Origin: Methylobacterium sp. 77
GTDB lineage: Bacteria > Pseudomonadota > Alphaproteobacteria > Rhizobiales > Beijerinckiaceae
DNA length: 64,000 nt
Reading direction: 5' to 3'
Assembly (NCBI RefSeq): GCF_000372825.1
Contig: NZ_KB910516.1
Location: 3,391,825 to 3,455,824 of the forward strand
A program made the position numbers and the translations under genes. This document shows, piece after piece, positions 42,077 through 53,000 of the stretch (position 1 is the first letter of the stretch; each line of letters opens with the position of its first letter). Below the pieces are notes generated by a model. That model did no database searches, had not been told where the DNA came from, and saw nothing but the letters and a program-made list of their open reading frames with translations.

Positions 42077-43264
42077 TTGCAACGCCGCGCGAAACTCTTC
42101 CTCGCCTTAACGGGGGCCGCCGGGCTCGCCGTGGCGGTCATAGCGGTCCGGGCCGGAGCGCCCGGGTTCTCCGAACAGGCCCCCCGCTTCATCACCCTGC
42201 CGGTCCGCCTTGGGGATATCGAGGACACCGTCCTGGCCAACGGCACGATCGAACCGACGCAGCTCGTCAGCGTCGGCGCCCAGGTCTCCGGCCGCCTCGT
42301 TGCCCTGCATGCGGGCCTCGGCGACCGGGTCAAAGCCGGCCAGCTCATCGCCGAGATCGATTCGATGCCCCAGGAGAACGCGGTCCAGAAGGCGCAGGCC
42401 ATCCTGGCCTCCCTCGAGGCCCAGCGCGACCGCGCCCGCGCGAACCTCAAGCAGACCGAACTCGCCCACAAGCGCCAGTCCGACATCCTGTCCGGGCGGG
42501 CCGGCACCCGGCAGGATTACGAGACGGCCGAGGCGAGCCACGCCATTGCCCGGGCCGATCTGGCCAATTTCGAGGCCCAGATCGACGGGGCCGGGGTCGA
42601 GGTCCGGATCGCCCGGACCAATCTCGCCTATACCCGCATCACCGCCCCGATCGACGGCACCGTGGTGGCGGTGATTACCCGCCAGGGCCAGACCGTGATC
42701 TCGGCCCAGACCGCCCCCACCATCGTCAAGCTGGCCGACCTCACCATCATGTCGGTCAAGGCCCGGGTGTCGGAGGCCGATATCGGCCGCCTCCAGGCCG
42801 GCACCCCGGTGGTGCTGACCTCCGCCGCCCAGCCCGGCCGCCGCTACGAGGCGCGCCTGCGGAGCATCGACCCGGCCCCGGACCAGATCCTGGCCGAGAC
42901 GAGCGCGGCGAGCCAGGGCGCCGGCGCGAGCCAGAGCACCGAGACGCCGATCTACTTCAACGCCCGCTTCGAGATCGCCAACCCGGACGGCCTGCTGCGC
43001 CCCCTGATGACCGCGCAGATCTCCTTCGTCCTCGCCCGCGCCACCCAGGCCGCCCTCGTCCCCGCCGCCGCCCTGCGGCGCACCGGCGAGGGGCGGGGCC
43101 TGCTGACCCTGCTCGGCCGCGACGGCCGCACCGAGGAGCGGGCGGTCAGGACCGGGATCACGAACGGCATGGATATCGAGATCGTCGAGGGGGCCGCCCC
43201 CGGGGAGGCGGTCGTCGTTGCCGGCCCGCAGGATATCGCGGGCATCCCGAGGGTCCCGCTGTGA
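42077..43264 (+). CDS. macA: MacA-like periplasmic adaptor (HlyD family)
   Basis: A 395-residue membrane fusion protein: N-terminal signal-anchor (RAKLFLALTGAAGLAVAVIA), lipoyl half-motifs (GAQVSGRLVALHAGLGDRVK and TRITAPIDGTVVAVITRQGQ), a coiled-coil hairpin rich in Ala/Gln/Arg between them (about residues 95-170) and beta-barrel domains after. It joins the inner-membrane ATPase to the outer-membrane channel. TTG 42077, with GGAG upstream, gives the normal N-terminus. Its stop overlaps the next start (GTGA), so it forms an operon with macB and the NodT-type gene. Confidence 0.9.
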   Translation: MQRRAKLFLALTGAAGLAVAVIAVRAGAPGFSEQAPRFITLPVRLGDIEDTVLANGTIEPTQLVSVGAQVSGRLVALHAGLGDRVKAGQLIAEIDSMPQENAVQKAQAILASLEAQRDRARANLKQTELAHKRQSDILSGRAGTRQDYETAEASHAIARADLANFEAQIDGAGVEVRIARTNLAYTRITAPIDGTVVAVITRQGQTVISAQTAPTIVKLADLTIMSVKARVSEADIGRLQAGTPVVLTSAAQPGRRYEARLRSIDPAPDQILAETSAASQGAGASQSTETPIYFNARFEIANPDGLLRPLMTAQISFVLARATQAALVPAAALRRTGEGRGLLTLLGRDGRTEERAVRTGITNGMDIEIVEGAAPGEAVVVAGPQDIAGIPRVPL

Positions 43265-45249
43265 TCCCCGCCGCGCCCAGTTCACCTTCTTCCTCCTCCC
43301 TGCCGGGCGGGGCGGACGAGGCGCCGCTGCTGCTGCTGGAGGGTGTGCGCCGGACCTACCGGATGGGCGACCAGACCGTCGCCGCCCTGGCGGGGATCGA
43401 TCTCGCGATCCGGGCCGGGGAATTCGTGGCCATCGTCGGCCAGTCGGGCTCGGGCAAGTCCACCCTGCTCAACCTGCTCGGCTGCCTCGACCGCCCGAGC
43501 GAGGGCCGCTACCGCATCGACGGACGCGACACCGCCGGGCTCGATCCCGACGGGCTGGCGGCCCTGCGCCGGCACAGCTTCGGCTTCGTCTTCCAGAGCC
43601 ACAACCTGCTGGCGCGCCTGAGCGCCCAGGCCAATGTCGAGATCCCGGCGATCTATGCCGGCGAGCCGGTGGCCGCGCGCCGGGGGCGGGCGGCGGCCCT
43701 GCTCGGGCGGCTCGGGCTCGGCGAGCGCCTCGATCACCGGCCGGCCCAGCTCTCCGGCGGCCAGCAGCAGCGCGTCGGCATAGCCCGCGCCCTGATGAAC
43801 GGGGGCCGCGTCATCCTGGCCGACGAGCCGACCGGCGCCCTCGACAGCCGCACCACCGGCGAGATCATGGCCCTGCTGCGCACCCTCTGCGACGAGGGCC
43901 ACACCGTGGTGATCGTCACCCACGACACCTCCGTCGCGGATGCCGCCGACCGGGTGGTCGAGATCGCCGACGGCCGGATCGTGTCCGATCGCGTCCGCCG
44001 GACGCGGGCGCCCGCCCTGGTCCAGGCCCTGCCCGCCCGCACGCCGGGTCGCGGCGCCCGGCAGGGCCTGGAGGCGTTCCGCAGCGCCTTCCGCACCCTC
44101 GGCGCCCACCGCCTGCGCAATGGTCTCACCGTGCTCGGCCTCGTGATCGGCGTCGCGGCCGTGATCCTCGCCGTGTCGATCGGACAGGGCACGAAGCGCC
44201 AAGTCATGGCGCAACTCTCGCAGTTTGGCGAGAACGTCGTCGAGATCTTCTCCCAGTCGCCCCTGGCCGTCCGCACAGCCCCCCCGGTCGATTCGCTGAC
44301 CACGGCCGATGTCGAGCGGCTCGCGGCCCTGCCCTTCATCACCGGGGTCTCGCCGACCAAGATGCTGCCCATGGCGACCCTGCGGAACGGGGGCCGGGTC
44401 GTGACGGCCTCGCTGGTCGGGACCGCGCCCGACTTCTTCCGGCTCCAATCGACCCCGATCACGACGGGCCGCGCCTTCAGCGAGACCGCCCTGCGGACGG
44501 CCCAAGCCGAGATCGTCATCGACACCCTAACGCGGGCGGAGCTGTTCCGGCCCGGCGAGGATCCCCTTGGGACGCTGATCCTGGCCGGCTCCACGCCGGC
44601 CCGCGTCGTCGGGGTCGTGCAGGTGCCGTTCAACTCGCGCTACAGCCGGGCTCCATTCGCGGCGATGCCCTACACCACCTTCCTCCAGCGGGTCTCGGCC
44701 AAGCCGTTCTTCAACACCGTCTCGGTGCAGGTCTCCAAGGCGGTCGATCACGACATCGCCCTGGCGGCCATCGGCAAGCTCCTGACCGCGTGGCACGGGC
44801 GCACGGATTTCACGCTTTTCGCCAACGAGCAGATCCGCAGCATGGTGCGGAGTTCCAACGCGGTCTTCGAACTGCTCGTCGTCTCCACCGCGACGATCTC
44901 CCTGCTGATCGCCAGCGTCGGCGTGATGAACATGATGCTGGTGGCGGTGGCGGAGCGGACCCGCGAGATCGGCCTGCTCATGGCCCTCGGCGCGCGCCGG
45001 GGCGACGTGATGCGCCAGTTCTTGATCGAGGCCCTCGTCATATGCGCGGCCGGCGGCGGCTTCGGGGCCGTCCTGGCCCTCGGTCTCGCCCAGGCCGCCC
45101 TGTCTTTCGGGGCACCGATCCAGCTGGCCTTCGGCTGGGAACTGGTGGCCGCCGCGATCCTGAGCGCGGGCCTGGCCGGCATCACCGCCGGCGTGCTCCC
45201 GGCCCGCCGGGCCGCGCGAATCGACCCCGTCGAGGCCCTGACGCGATGA
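43261..45249 (+). CDS. macB: MacB-like ABC transporter, fused ATPase-permease
   Basis: A 662-residue protein. The N-terminal ATPase has Walker A GQSGSGKST (about 60-68), Q-loop FVFQSHNLLARL, signature LSGGQQQRVGIARAL and Walker B VILADEPTGALD. A linker leads to the MacB permease: TM1 (LTVLGLVIGVAAVILAVSIG), a large periplasmic domain, and three C-terminal TMs (LLVVSTATISLLIASVGVMN; AERTREIGLLMALGARRGDV between). The first 20 residues are Ser/Pro-rich and divergent. The substrate may be a macrolide, lipopeptide or siderophore; it cannot be told from sequence. Confidence 0.93.
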   Translation: MIPAAPSSPSSSSLPGGADEAPLLLLEGVRRTYRMGDQTVAALAGIDLAIRAGEFVAIVGQSGSGKSTLLNLLGCLDRPSEGRYRIDGRDTAGLDPDGLAALRRHSFGFVFQSHNLLARLSAQANVEIPAIYAGEPVAARRGRAAALLGRLGLGERLDHRPAQLSGGQQQRVGIARALMNGGRVILADEPTGALDSRTTGEIMALLRTLCDEGHTVVIVTHDTSVADAADRVVEIADGRIVSDRVRRTRAPALVQALPARTPGRGARQGLEAFRSAFRTLGAHRLRNGLTVLGLVIGVAAVILAVSIGQGTKRQVMAQLSQFGENVVEIFSQSPLAVRTAPPVDSLTTADVERLAALPFITGVSPTKMLPMATLRNGGRVVTASLVGTAPDFFRLQSTPITTGRAFSETALRTAQAEIVIDTLTRAELFRPGEDPLGTLILAGSTPARVVGVVQVPFNSRYSRAPFAAMPYTTFLQRVSAKPFFNTVSVQVSKAVDHDIALAAIGKLLTAWHGRTDFTLFANEQIRSMVRSSNAVFELLVVSTATISLLIASVGVMNMMLVAVAERTREIGLLMALGARRGDVMRQFLIEALVICAAGGGFGAVLALGLAQAALSFGAPIQLAFGWELVAAAILSAGLAGITAGVLPARRAARIDPVEALTR

Positions 45250-46730
45250 CACCCATCCGGATCACGGGGTGCCTGGCGGCCTTCGCCCTGCTCCTGTCCG
45301 GCGGGGGCTGCATGGTCGGACCGGATTTCCGGGCCCCCCACCCCCCCGCGCTGTCCCGCTACGGGGCGGAGCCCGACCCGGTGCGCCTCGACGCCCCGGG
45401 CGGCACGCAGGTCCTGGCCTACGGGGCCGAGGAGCCGGCGACCTGGTGGCGGCTGTTCCGGTCCCGTCGCCTCGACGGCCTCGTCCGCGAGGGCCTCGCC
45501 GCCAATCCCGGCCTCGCCCAGGCCGAGGCGGCCCTGCGAGAGGCCCGCAGCCAGACCGACGCCGCCCGGGCCGGCCTGCTGCCGGAACTCTCCGGCGGCC
45601 TCGACCGCAGCGGGAGCGGTCCCGTCCGGGGCGGAAGCGTGTTCGGCCTCTACGGCGCCAACCTCGCGGCGAGCTACGGGGTCGATCTGTTCGGCGGCCT
45701 GCGCCGCGGCGTCGAGGCCCAGGCGGCCCTCGAGGTGGCGGCGGCCGAGCGCCTGCGCGCCGCGGCCCTGACCCTGAGCGGCGCCATCGTGACGGCGGCG
45801 ATCCAGGAGGCCGGCCTCTCCGCCCAGATCACGGTCGCGGAGACAATCCTGCGGCGCTACCGGCAGCAGCTCGACCTGATCCAGGTCCGCGAGGCCGCCC
45901 GCGCCGAGCCGGTCGCCACCGTCCTGACCCAGCGGAGCCTGATCCACGCCCAGGAGGGGACCCTCGTCGCCCTGCGGGCGCAGCGGACCCTGACCCGCCA
46001 CCAGCTCGCGGCCCTGACCGGGCAGGCGCCGAGCCGCTACGAGGCGCCGGGCTTCGGGCTGGCCGAGCTGCCCCTGCCGCGCCGGGTGCCGGTGCGCCTG
46101 CCCGCCGCGCTCGTGGCCCAGCGCCCGGACATCCGGGTCGCCGAGGCCGAGTTGCACGCCGCCTCGGCGCGGATCGGGGTCGCGACCGCCGACCGCCTGC
46201 CGCAGATCACCCTGACCGCCAGTCTCGGCACCAGCACCGCCACCCTCGCGGGCCTCGCGGCGGCGAGCGGCTGGGCCACCGCCGCCGGGCTGGTCCAGCC
46301 CCTGTTCGACGGCGGCGCGCGGGCGGCGCGCCAGGAGGGCGCCATCGCGGCCTACGACGGCGCCCGGGCCGGCTATCGCGGCACCGTGCTCACGGCCCTG
46401 CGCGAGGTCGCCGACGCGCTCACCGCCCTCGACGCCGATGCCCGCCGGCTCACGGCGGCGATGCAGGCCGAGGATCTCGCCCGCCAGGCCCTCGACGCGA
46501 TCCAGATCCAGTACCGGGCCGGGGGCCTGCCCTATACCGACCTGCTCCTGGCACAGACGCGCTACGCCACCACCAGCCTCACGCGCCTCGCGGTGCAGAC
46601 CCAGCGCCTGACCGACACGGCCCTGCTGCTCCAGGTCCTGGGGGGCTCCTGGGAGGAGAGACCCCGGGAGGAGAGGTCCCGCGAGCAAAACCTCTCCGAG
46701 GGGCCGGCCCCGGAGCGCCCGCCCGCCTGA
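45246..46730 (+). CDS. NodT/OprM-type outer membrane efflux lipoprotein
   Basis: A 494-residue protein with a lipoprotein leader (LLLSGGGCMVGPDF, lipidation at the Cys) and the NodT opening TWWRLFRSRRLDGLVREGLA. Two OEP repeats follow, with periodic ALREARSQTDAARAG-type helices, the second containing LVAQRPDIRVAEAELHAASA, RIGVATADRLPQITLTASLG and a barrel-like strand region. It forms the outer-membrane tunnel for the MacA-MacB pump, with which it overlaps by four bases (ATGA). The C-terminal 30 residues are Glu/Arg-rich and unusual. Confidence 0.92.
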   Translation: MTPIRITGCLAAFALLLSGGGCMVGPDFRAPHPPALSRYGAEPDPVRLDAPGGTQVLAYGAEEPATWWRLFRSRRLDGLVREGLAANPGLAQAEAALREARSQTDAARAGLLPELSGGLDRSGSGPVRGGSVFGLYGANLAASYGVDLFGGLRRGVEAQAALEVAAAERLRAAALTLSGAIVTAAIQEAGLSAQITVAETILRRYRQQLDLIQVREAARAEPVATVLTQRSLIHAQEGTLVALRAQRTLTRHQLAALTGQAPSRYEAPGFGLAELPLPRRVPVRLPAALVAQRPDIRVAEAELHAASARIGVATADRLPQITLTASLGTSTATLAGLAAASGWATAAGLVQPLFDGGARAARQEGAIAAYDGARAGYRGTVLTALREVADALTALDADARRLTAAMQAEDLARQALDAIQIQYRAGGLPYTDLLLAQTRYATTSLTRLAVQTQRLTDTALLLQVLGGSWEERPREERSREQNLSEGPAPERPPA

Positions 46731-47328
46731 TCCGGGGCGGAGCGCCGTGCCGCGGGACCGAAACGGTGCGAAGGGGCATCACGTTGGCTCGTCGGCCTCT
46801 TCCGGCCGTAGCTCCGAGACACCAAGCGTTCGGCGGTGCGCCAAAGCTGAGCGACCTCCCGTACCGCATGTCCGTCGTAGGGGGAGACCGGTGATCGGGT
46901 CGCGCTAGACGCGTCGGACATCTCGAGTCGATGAAAGTCGCGCTCCCGCATCGAACGCCATGGCGGGAAGGACCTTCGTTGCAAAGGCGCAGGGTATCCT
47001 ACCGGACCGTCAAGAGGACTGCTGTGTGACCAAGGAATAAGTTTCCGCGCATGTGCAATCCAGTATCTTGGCACACAGGATCCGCCATCCGCAAAATGAA
47101 GCGGCATTTCTGATGTCTATAAAAGATAAAAACTATATCCCGCGATCCATCATGGCAATATCACGCATCATTCCCCGCCGAGTCGCTACGATGTGATTTA
47201 TTGTATAAGTAAGCATAAAATTTAATTACTATACAAATTGTCACAATGAAACCACTCAAAACCATTGCAAACGGACTCATTGCAGCGAGCTTCTGGCCTA
47301 ATACATAATTTTTATAGTTTTCAGAATT
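46731..47328. other. Intergenic, AT-rich in its second half
   Basis: The first 250 bases are GC-rich with frames open only by composition. From about 47100 the sequence becomes strongly AT-rich. No supported gene or terminator was recognised. It separates the efflux operon from the acquired region. Confidence 0.35.
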
Positions 47329-47727
47329 TTAGTTGCTATCAAAAACAAAAAGAAAGTAAATCGATTGAAATCTCATATAGATACCGATGAATAATACTTT
47401 TGTGTGCAGACGTTGATATTCGATGTAACCGTCATTAATGCTTGCATTTATGTCATCGGGCGAAACATAGACTCTTGCGAAACAGAGAATCGAAAAAATA
47501 GTTACGGTTCCTAGGTAAAACAACCCAATTTGCTTTGCATAGATCGATGAATCTAATTCCGGCAAAAATATTACTTCAATCGGAAAAACAAGCCGGGCAG
47601 GAAGAGCGGTTAGCATTCTTTCCGGGAAAATAAGAGTGCTATCGAGGTAATACGCAATCACAGACAGAATCACCAACGTTGATACTGTCGAATAAATCGC
47701 AACTTGCTTCAGAACAGGACGATTCAC
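47329..47727 (-). CDS. Hypothetical small membrane protein, AT-rich
   Basis: A 132-residue protein starting at GTG 47727 behind a strong GGGAGG. The hydrophobic segments IYSTVSTLVILSVIAYYL, LFYLGTVTIFSILCFARV and IYMRFQSIYFLFVF suggest two to three TM helices. Codon use is AT-rich. No recognised family. It lies in a low-GC stretch with similar orphan membrane genes at 49017 and 5244. Confidence 0.5.
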   Translation of the reverse strand: MNRPVLKQVAIYSTVSTLVILSVIAYYLDSTLIFPERMLTALPARLVFPIEVIFLPELDSSIYAKQIGLFYLGTVTIFSILCFARVYVSPDDINASINDGYIEYQRLHTKVLFIGIYMRFQSIYFLFVFDSN

Positions 47728-47970
47728 GCAAACCTCCCTCCAAAAATCTGCCGGCCTAGAGTTAGGCTGACGATAAAGCACACTCTTATATTCGCGACTT
47801 ACCCCAGCATAATATGCTTATACCATAATAATTGAGTCCAATATTGATTATTATAGTTGTTTAGGTAGATCCAGAAACGTTCTTGTGATTGGCTGAAAAT
47901 CGATCTTTGGCGATATTCTTGCAGATGTTGTAGGGTTCGAGCCGGCTCGGGATTTAGTATGCGACGCTCT

Positions 47971-48662
47971 GAGAAGCCGTCCGGTAAAGTGCGAAGACGG
48001 GGCTCAGTGGTCGAGATGGCAGTGGCTTCGGAAGGATGCCGAAACCTGACCTGGAACGGCCATGTGGGTGCCCACCACCCGGCGGCAGCGCAGGCGTGCA
48101 GGCCTTCTCTACGAGACCGATCTGACAGATACCGAGCGGGCAGTGAGCGCGCCCCGGATACCGGCGCCGTGCGGCCGGCCTCCAATCTGGATAACGCTGA
48201 AAATCCTGAACACCATCTTCGACGTCCACGGCAGCGAGCGTCAGCCCTTGGTCTATACGGACGAGCGCGTCCTTATTCTTGAACCGCATCCGGCCTGCAT
48301 CACGGATCGGGATGGGGCTGGACCGGTGTTGCGCCTCTCGCTTTGGACTTTCGCATTCATCGCCAAGGCCTTTGCCAATGCCCGGTATCCCGGCGACAGG
48401 CTGGCGCCCGCCACAATCATCACCGTCGACATCGCGCGTCCATTGAAAGATCTGGTCGGGTTCACCGTGTATCCGCGAAGGCGGGTCGTCGATCCTTCGA
48501 AGAATTCGAGATAATGGCGCCTTCAGTTGGATCAGCCGCAACCGCCGCCTCTGGATGAACCCGGAAACGCCTGCGGCCTCCGCTCGGGTATTCCACTACG
48601 CCACCGTAAATGATGCCTGCCCAATGGATCAGCCGAACCGCATGGCTTACAGGACGGACTCT
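47971..48662 (+). mobile_element. Decayed IS5-family element
   Basis: Its ends resemble the intact IS5 element (GCCGTCCGGTAA left, GGACGGACTC right), and the frame 48062-48514 matches its transposase (MWVPTTRRQRRRAGLLYETD). An internal deletion removes the middle region after ILNTIFDV, including the first catalytic Asp, and later stops and frame changes break the rest. Non-functional. Confidence 0.85.
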
Positions 48663-49016
48663 TAGGCTGCTTTTCGGTGATCAGACAGGCAGATAGGCAG
48701 GTCTCTTCAGAAAACAGCAAGACGCTTCGATAAACCCAGACTTATGCTAGACTCTGTCTTTGCAATGAGAAATATAAATGGAAAAGTTACTGTTTTTATA
48801 CATCGAACTTATTTACAGTCGATTATTATGTTTTATTGAAAATAAATAGACGAGATCACTGCCCACAACGCTGGGTATTAGAAATGGTGACAATAGTCTA
48901 AGGAACGGCCCATACCTAGAAATAGGAGCACCTTCGTCGTCATAGATATTAGGAACCAATCCCGATATAATAGTGGCAGATATTACCGCGAATAAAAATC
49001 CAAATAAACAGTAGCT
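48663..49016. other. AT-rich non-coding stretch
   Basis: About 350 bases right of the decayed IS5 copy, very AT-rich, with stops in all frames. No gene or repeat recognised. Confidence 0.4.
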
Positions 49017-49355
49017 CTACAAAGGATACCTATTTCTATTCAAACTTGGGGCTATTAAATAGACAGGCACAGGCAACAATACAACTGAAAATACAAAATA
49101 TGGCACAGCAATAATTAGTGCGATTACTTTGGCCTGTGGTCCGCCCAAAAAAATCACATCCGCTAAAACCTCTAGGTATAAAATGGACGTGGAAGAGACT
49201 ATAAATAATAATAGCTTCAACATAGGCCTTGCATCTCTCTTCAGATTCGGTTTGGACACGCTCTGTATAGGATTATATACTGAAGGATAAACTTGTTGAA
49301 TATAGGGCGTTAATTTCAAAATCTGTACAGTCATAATGCCATAGCGGCCCATCAT
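49017..49355 (-). CDS. Hypothetical small membrane protein, AT-rich
   Basis: A 112-residue frame with two or three hydrophobic segments (LKLLLFIVSSTSILYLEVLA, VIALIIAVPYFVFSVVLLPV). The start is uncertain: ATG codons at 49355, 49352 and 49337 are possible and none has a strong ribosome-binding site. No family recognised. Low-GC codon use shows recent acquisition. Confidence 0.45.
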   Translation of the reverse strand: MMGRYGIMTVQILKLTPYIQQVYPSVYNPIQSVSKPNLKRDARPMLKLLLFIVSSTSILYLEVLADVIFLGGPQAKVIALIIAVPYFVFSVVLLPVPVYLIAPSLNRNRYPL

Positions 49356-50097
49356 TTATCAATATCAAGGACTAAAGATCGGCAAAATGTTTTTAAATCA
49401 CAATATCGTGAGTCGCTTGCAACTAATTTATATCGCAATTAGAGGTTACACATAATTATTTAATCGCGAAACATTAAATCACAATCTCGCATTCTGATGC
49501 TGATAATATATATTGCGAGCGAACTTCGATTCTGAAATTTCAAGCCTCGTCACGATTTTGCAATTACGCGGTAGCCCGACCGATGCCAATCAACTGCAAC
49601 ATAATACGGGCTGTACTCGCTTTTCAGTGACAGAGATCGTTCGCAGCGCGCGCGAGTATGCCTTGAAGGCAATGTTTCGCGCGACGATCACCGATCGGCG
49701 GCCGCACCAGGCTCCCCCGGCCATCGTCCGGCGAACTGCCGGAAGCGTCGTCATGCTGACAAAAATCATCGAAGACGCGGCTCTACTTCACGACTCCATG
49801 AAGAGTCGGCCGAGCCTGATGACGATGGCTGAGTTGGTCGCGCGACGATGGCGAGGTATTCGGGAAATCCGCAGTGCGACGTGACCTTCGTCGCCTCGAT
49901 GGGCCGAACAGCGTCAGCGATGTTGTATTGCTGCGAGGTCAAGACCTCCAGCCGACGCCGCGTGGCGGCGATCTCGCAAGCCGTAAGCGTCGTCCGTCGC
50001 AGACACCATTCTCCTTATGGCCCGAAGCCATTCCTCGGTGAGGACCACTTTTCCGCGGGCATGCCAGCCTGGATCGACGTGCCTTCGAACGAGCGGG
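49356..50097. other. Gene-poor region, AT-rich then GC-rich
   Basis: The first 150 bases are AT-rich. From about 49500 the composition rises. A plus-strand frame (49513-49884) is open but unlike any known protein. The last 200 bases, read on the minus strand, include WHARGKVVLTEEWLRAIRRM, a peptide with plausible composition but no start. No gene is supported. Confidence 0.35.
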
Positions 50098-53000
50098 TCA
50101 ATTGCCGCCGAGGACGGCGATGGGCGCTCCGGCCAGCGATATCGCGTCCCCGAGGGCGAGCGGCTCCAGCAGGGCCGCATCGGCGCCGGAGCGGACGAAG
50201 TCGAACGTGAGCACGCGCGCGCCCGTCCCCGAACCGCCTCCACCGCCCACCAGCAGGTTCGCGCCCGTGGTCGTGCTCGTCGTCGCGACGTGAACCGGGC
50301 CGGCTTTGCCGAATGGATTGAGGCTGGCGATGGCGCGGAAATGCGCGCCGTGGCCGTGCTCGGTCGGGCTGTGCAGATACATGTCGGGACCGCCATCGAG
50401 CGCCGAGCCGCTGGAGAAGACTTTGACGGTGCCGTCCCCGGCAAGCTGGCCGACGACGATGCGCTCCGCACCGCCGAGGGCACCGGCGAGCCACCCGGTG
50501 GCGAGTGAGACGCCGCCCTTGTAGTCGGACCCGAACGGGCTGAATCGCGCGCTGTTGACCGGCGTGTCGACGGCAGCGCCGTGCATGCCGGCATGCCCCT
50601 CCGCCTTGGCTCCGGCGATCGGCGTGAGAAGCGGGAAGGCGAACACCTTCACTTCGCTCGGCGTCCCGGGGCCGGGGGCGGTGACGATGCTGTTGCGGCC
50701 GGTGGAGAAATCCACGAAGCCGGTGGCGAGGCTAACGCCGGCGGTGTCGCCCGGATAGGGGCTGAAGCTCGCGAACAGTTTCGGGGCGATGCCCCGCGCG
50801 GGCAGCGCCGTGCCGTAGACGCGCACGGTGCTCGCCGCACCGGGACCGGAGCCGACGACGATGTTGTCGGCGGTGGTGCCGTCGACCTGCGTCGCCGCCA
50901 CGCTGATACCGCCGCGCGCGGACGGCTCGAAGACCGGGAAGCGCGCCAATTCGGTGGCGAAGGCGGTCTTGCCGGGGCCGTTTGCGCCCGAGAACACGAT
51001 CACTTCGGGAGCCAGCCCCTGCCCCGACCCCACAACGAGGTCGAGGATGCCGTTTCCATCCACATCGCCCATGGCGACGCTCACGCTCCCCTCGTAACCG
51101 GGGAACGGTGTCAGCGTGGCGATGACGCGGTGATCCGCCCCGTCGAGCACGCGGATCTGGGTGGGCCTGCCCGGCGCGCCGGGCACGACGACCGCGTAGC
51201 TCGAGATCGCCGGGATGACGTTGATCAGCGCCATCAAGCCGTTATCCTCGTGGTTGAGGCGGTGGCAATGCATGACGAACAGGCCGTCATAAGTGTCGAA
51301 CCGGGTGCGGATGGTGAGGAGCCCCGGCTCGATCACGCTCTCGTCGATCTGCATGGTCGGCGCCGGCGCGTTGGCGTTGTCGACGCCGAACCGGTCGGGC
51401 CCGGTGCGCAGCCCCGTCGTGGGGTCGTAATAGGTGATCACCTGAAAGTCGTTCACGTGGACGTGGATCGGGTGCTCGTCGTTGTTGTGATTGATGAAGC
51501 GCCATTCCTCCACCGAGCCGAGCCGGGGCTGGATCAGCGGCATGTTGGGGAAGGCCGCGGCGTCGAAGGCGTAGACGAACGCCTTGGGGTCGGCCGTCGT
51601 CGCCTTGTCGTTGAGGAAGCCGCCGGAGATCAGGATCTTGCGCGTCACGTCGGGCTTGGCGTCGGTGAGATCCACGAACGAGGTGTAGGCGCCGAGCTTC
51701 TGCCCCTCGGCGAAGGCGATTGTGGTGCCGCCGGCCCCCGCCGCCATCGCGGTCGCCAGCTTCTGGGTCGGGAAGGCGAAGAAGCCATCGACGTAGCTGA
51801 TCGCCGAGGGCTGGACGCTCAGGCTGCCGAGCACGGCCGACGGGTTCGGGGTGCCGTTGCTGGTATAGAGGATGCCGGGCTGGGTGATGGTCTTGGCGCC
51901 GCCGCCGCGCGGAGGCATTTCCAGCACGAGGTCGCCCTCGGCCGGCATGGTCACCGCGATGGCGAAGCGGCTCGCCGGCGGGATCAGCAGGCGCGTACCG
52001 TCATCGGTCGGCGGATAATGCACCTCTCCGGCCGGGTTGCCGTCCTGGCCGAGGATGGCGATCTTCGGATGGCGGCCGGTCGCGGTCTCGGTCAGCTGGA
52101 CGTTGATATAGGCAAAATCGCTGACATTCGCGAGAACCCAGACCTCGGTCTGGCCGGCCTTGCTGCGGATCACCGGCTGGAACTGGCCGTTGACCGTGAA
52201 TTGCACGTCGCGCTCACGGTCCGGCAAGGCGGGATTCTCCGGCAGGTCGAGGGCGGTGCGCCCGTCGCCGGCTGTGAAGCGCTGCAGGTTGCTCGGGATG
52301 GCCTGGAGCAATCCGCGGTCGTTGCGGATCGAGAGCGGGCCGGCATACCAGCCCGTGGGGAACTTCGTACCGGATGGGGAACCGGCGAAGTTCACCGGCG
52401 CCAGGGACGGGCGATACGTCCCATCGGCGAGTTCCGTGCCCTTGGGCGGTACCATGGTGCTGACGTATTGTGGCCAGTTGGCATTGTTGAGCTGCGGCGC
52501 GGCGCCGTTCCGGTCGAAGACGAAATTGTATTGCAGCAGCATGTTGCGGATCGGAATCCGGTCTCGCGTCACCGCCGGCAGGTTCCCGTCGGTGCGTCCG
52601 ATCGCGAGCAGGCCGGCGAGACCCATATAGGTCTGCGGCGAGGTCAGGCTGTGCAGGTGGCTGTGGTACCAGTAGGCGCCCTGCGGCATGTCCCGCGGCA
52701 CGTCATAGGTGTAGGTGTTCGACATGCCCGCTGGAATATAGAGCATGACGTTGTCGGAATTGCCCTTCGGCGAGATGTGAACGCCGTGGACATGCAGGTT
52801 CACGGGCGAGTTCTTGAGCTGGATCGGGTAGAGCGGAACCTCGCCGCCTTTGGCCGTGTATTGCGGGCTGAAATAGTCGGCGATGGTCAGGCCGCTCAGC
52901 GCATTGTCGAGATGGACGATCAGGCGCTCGCCCGGGAACACCTGCAGCGTCGGCGCCGGAAACAGTCCCTTGCCATCGCTCACGCCGTTCGAGGCGGTGC

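Noticed and set aside
49513..49884. 123-codon plus-strand frame
   Set aside because: Begins in AT-rich and ends in GC-rich DNA, no domain, weak start.
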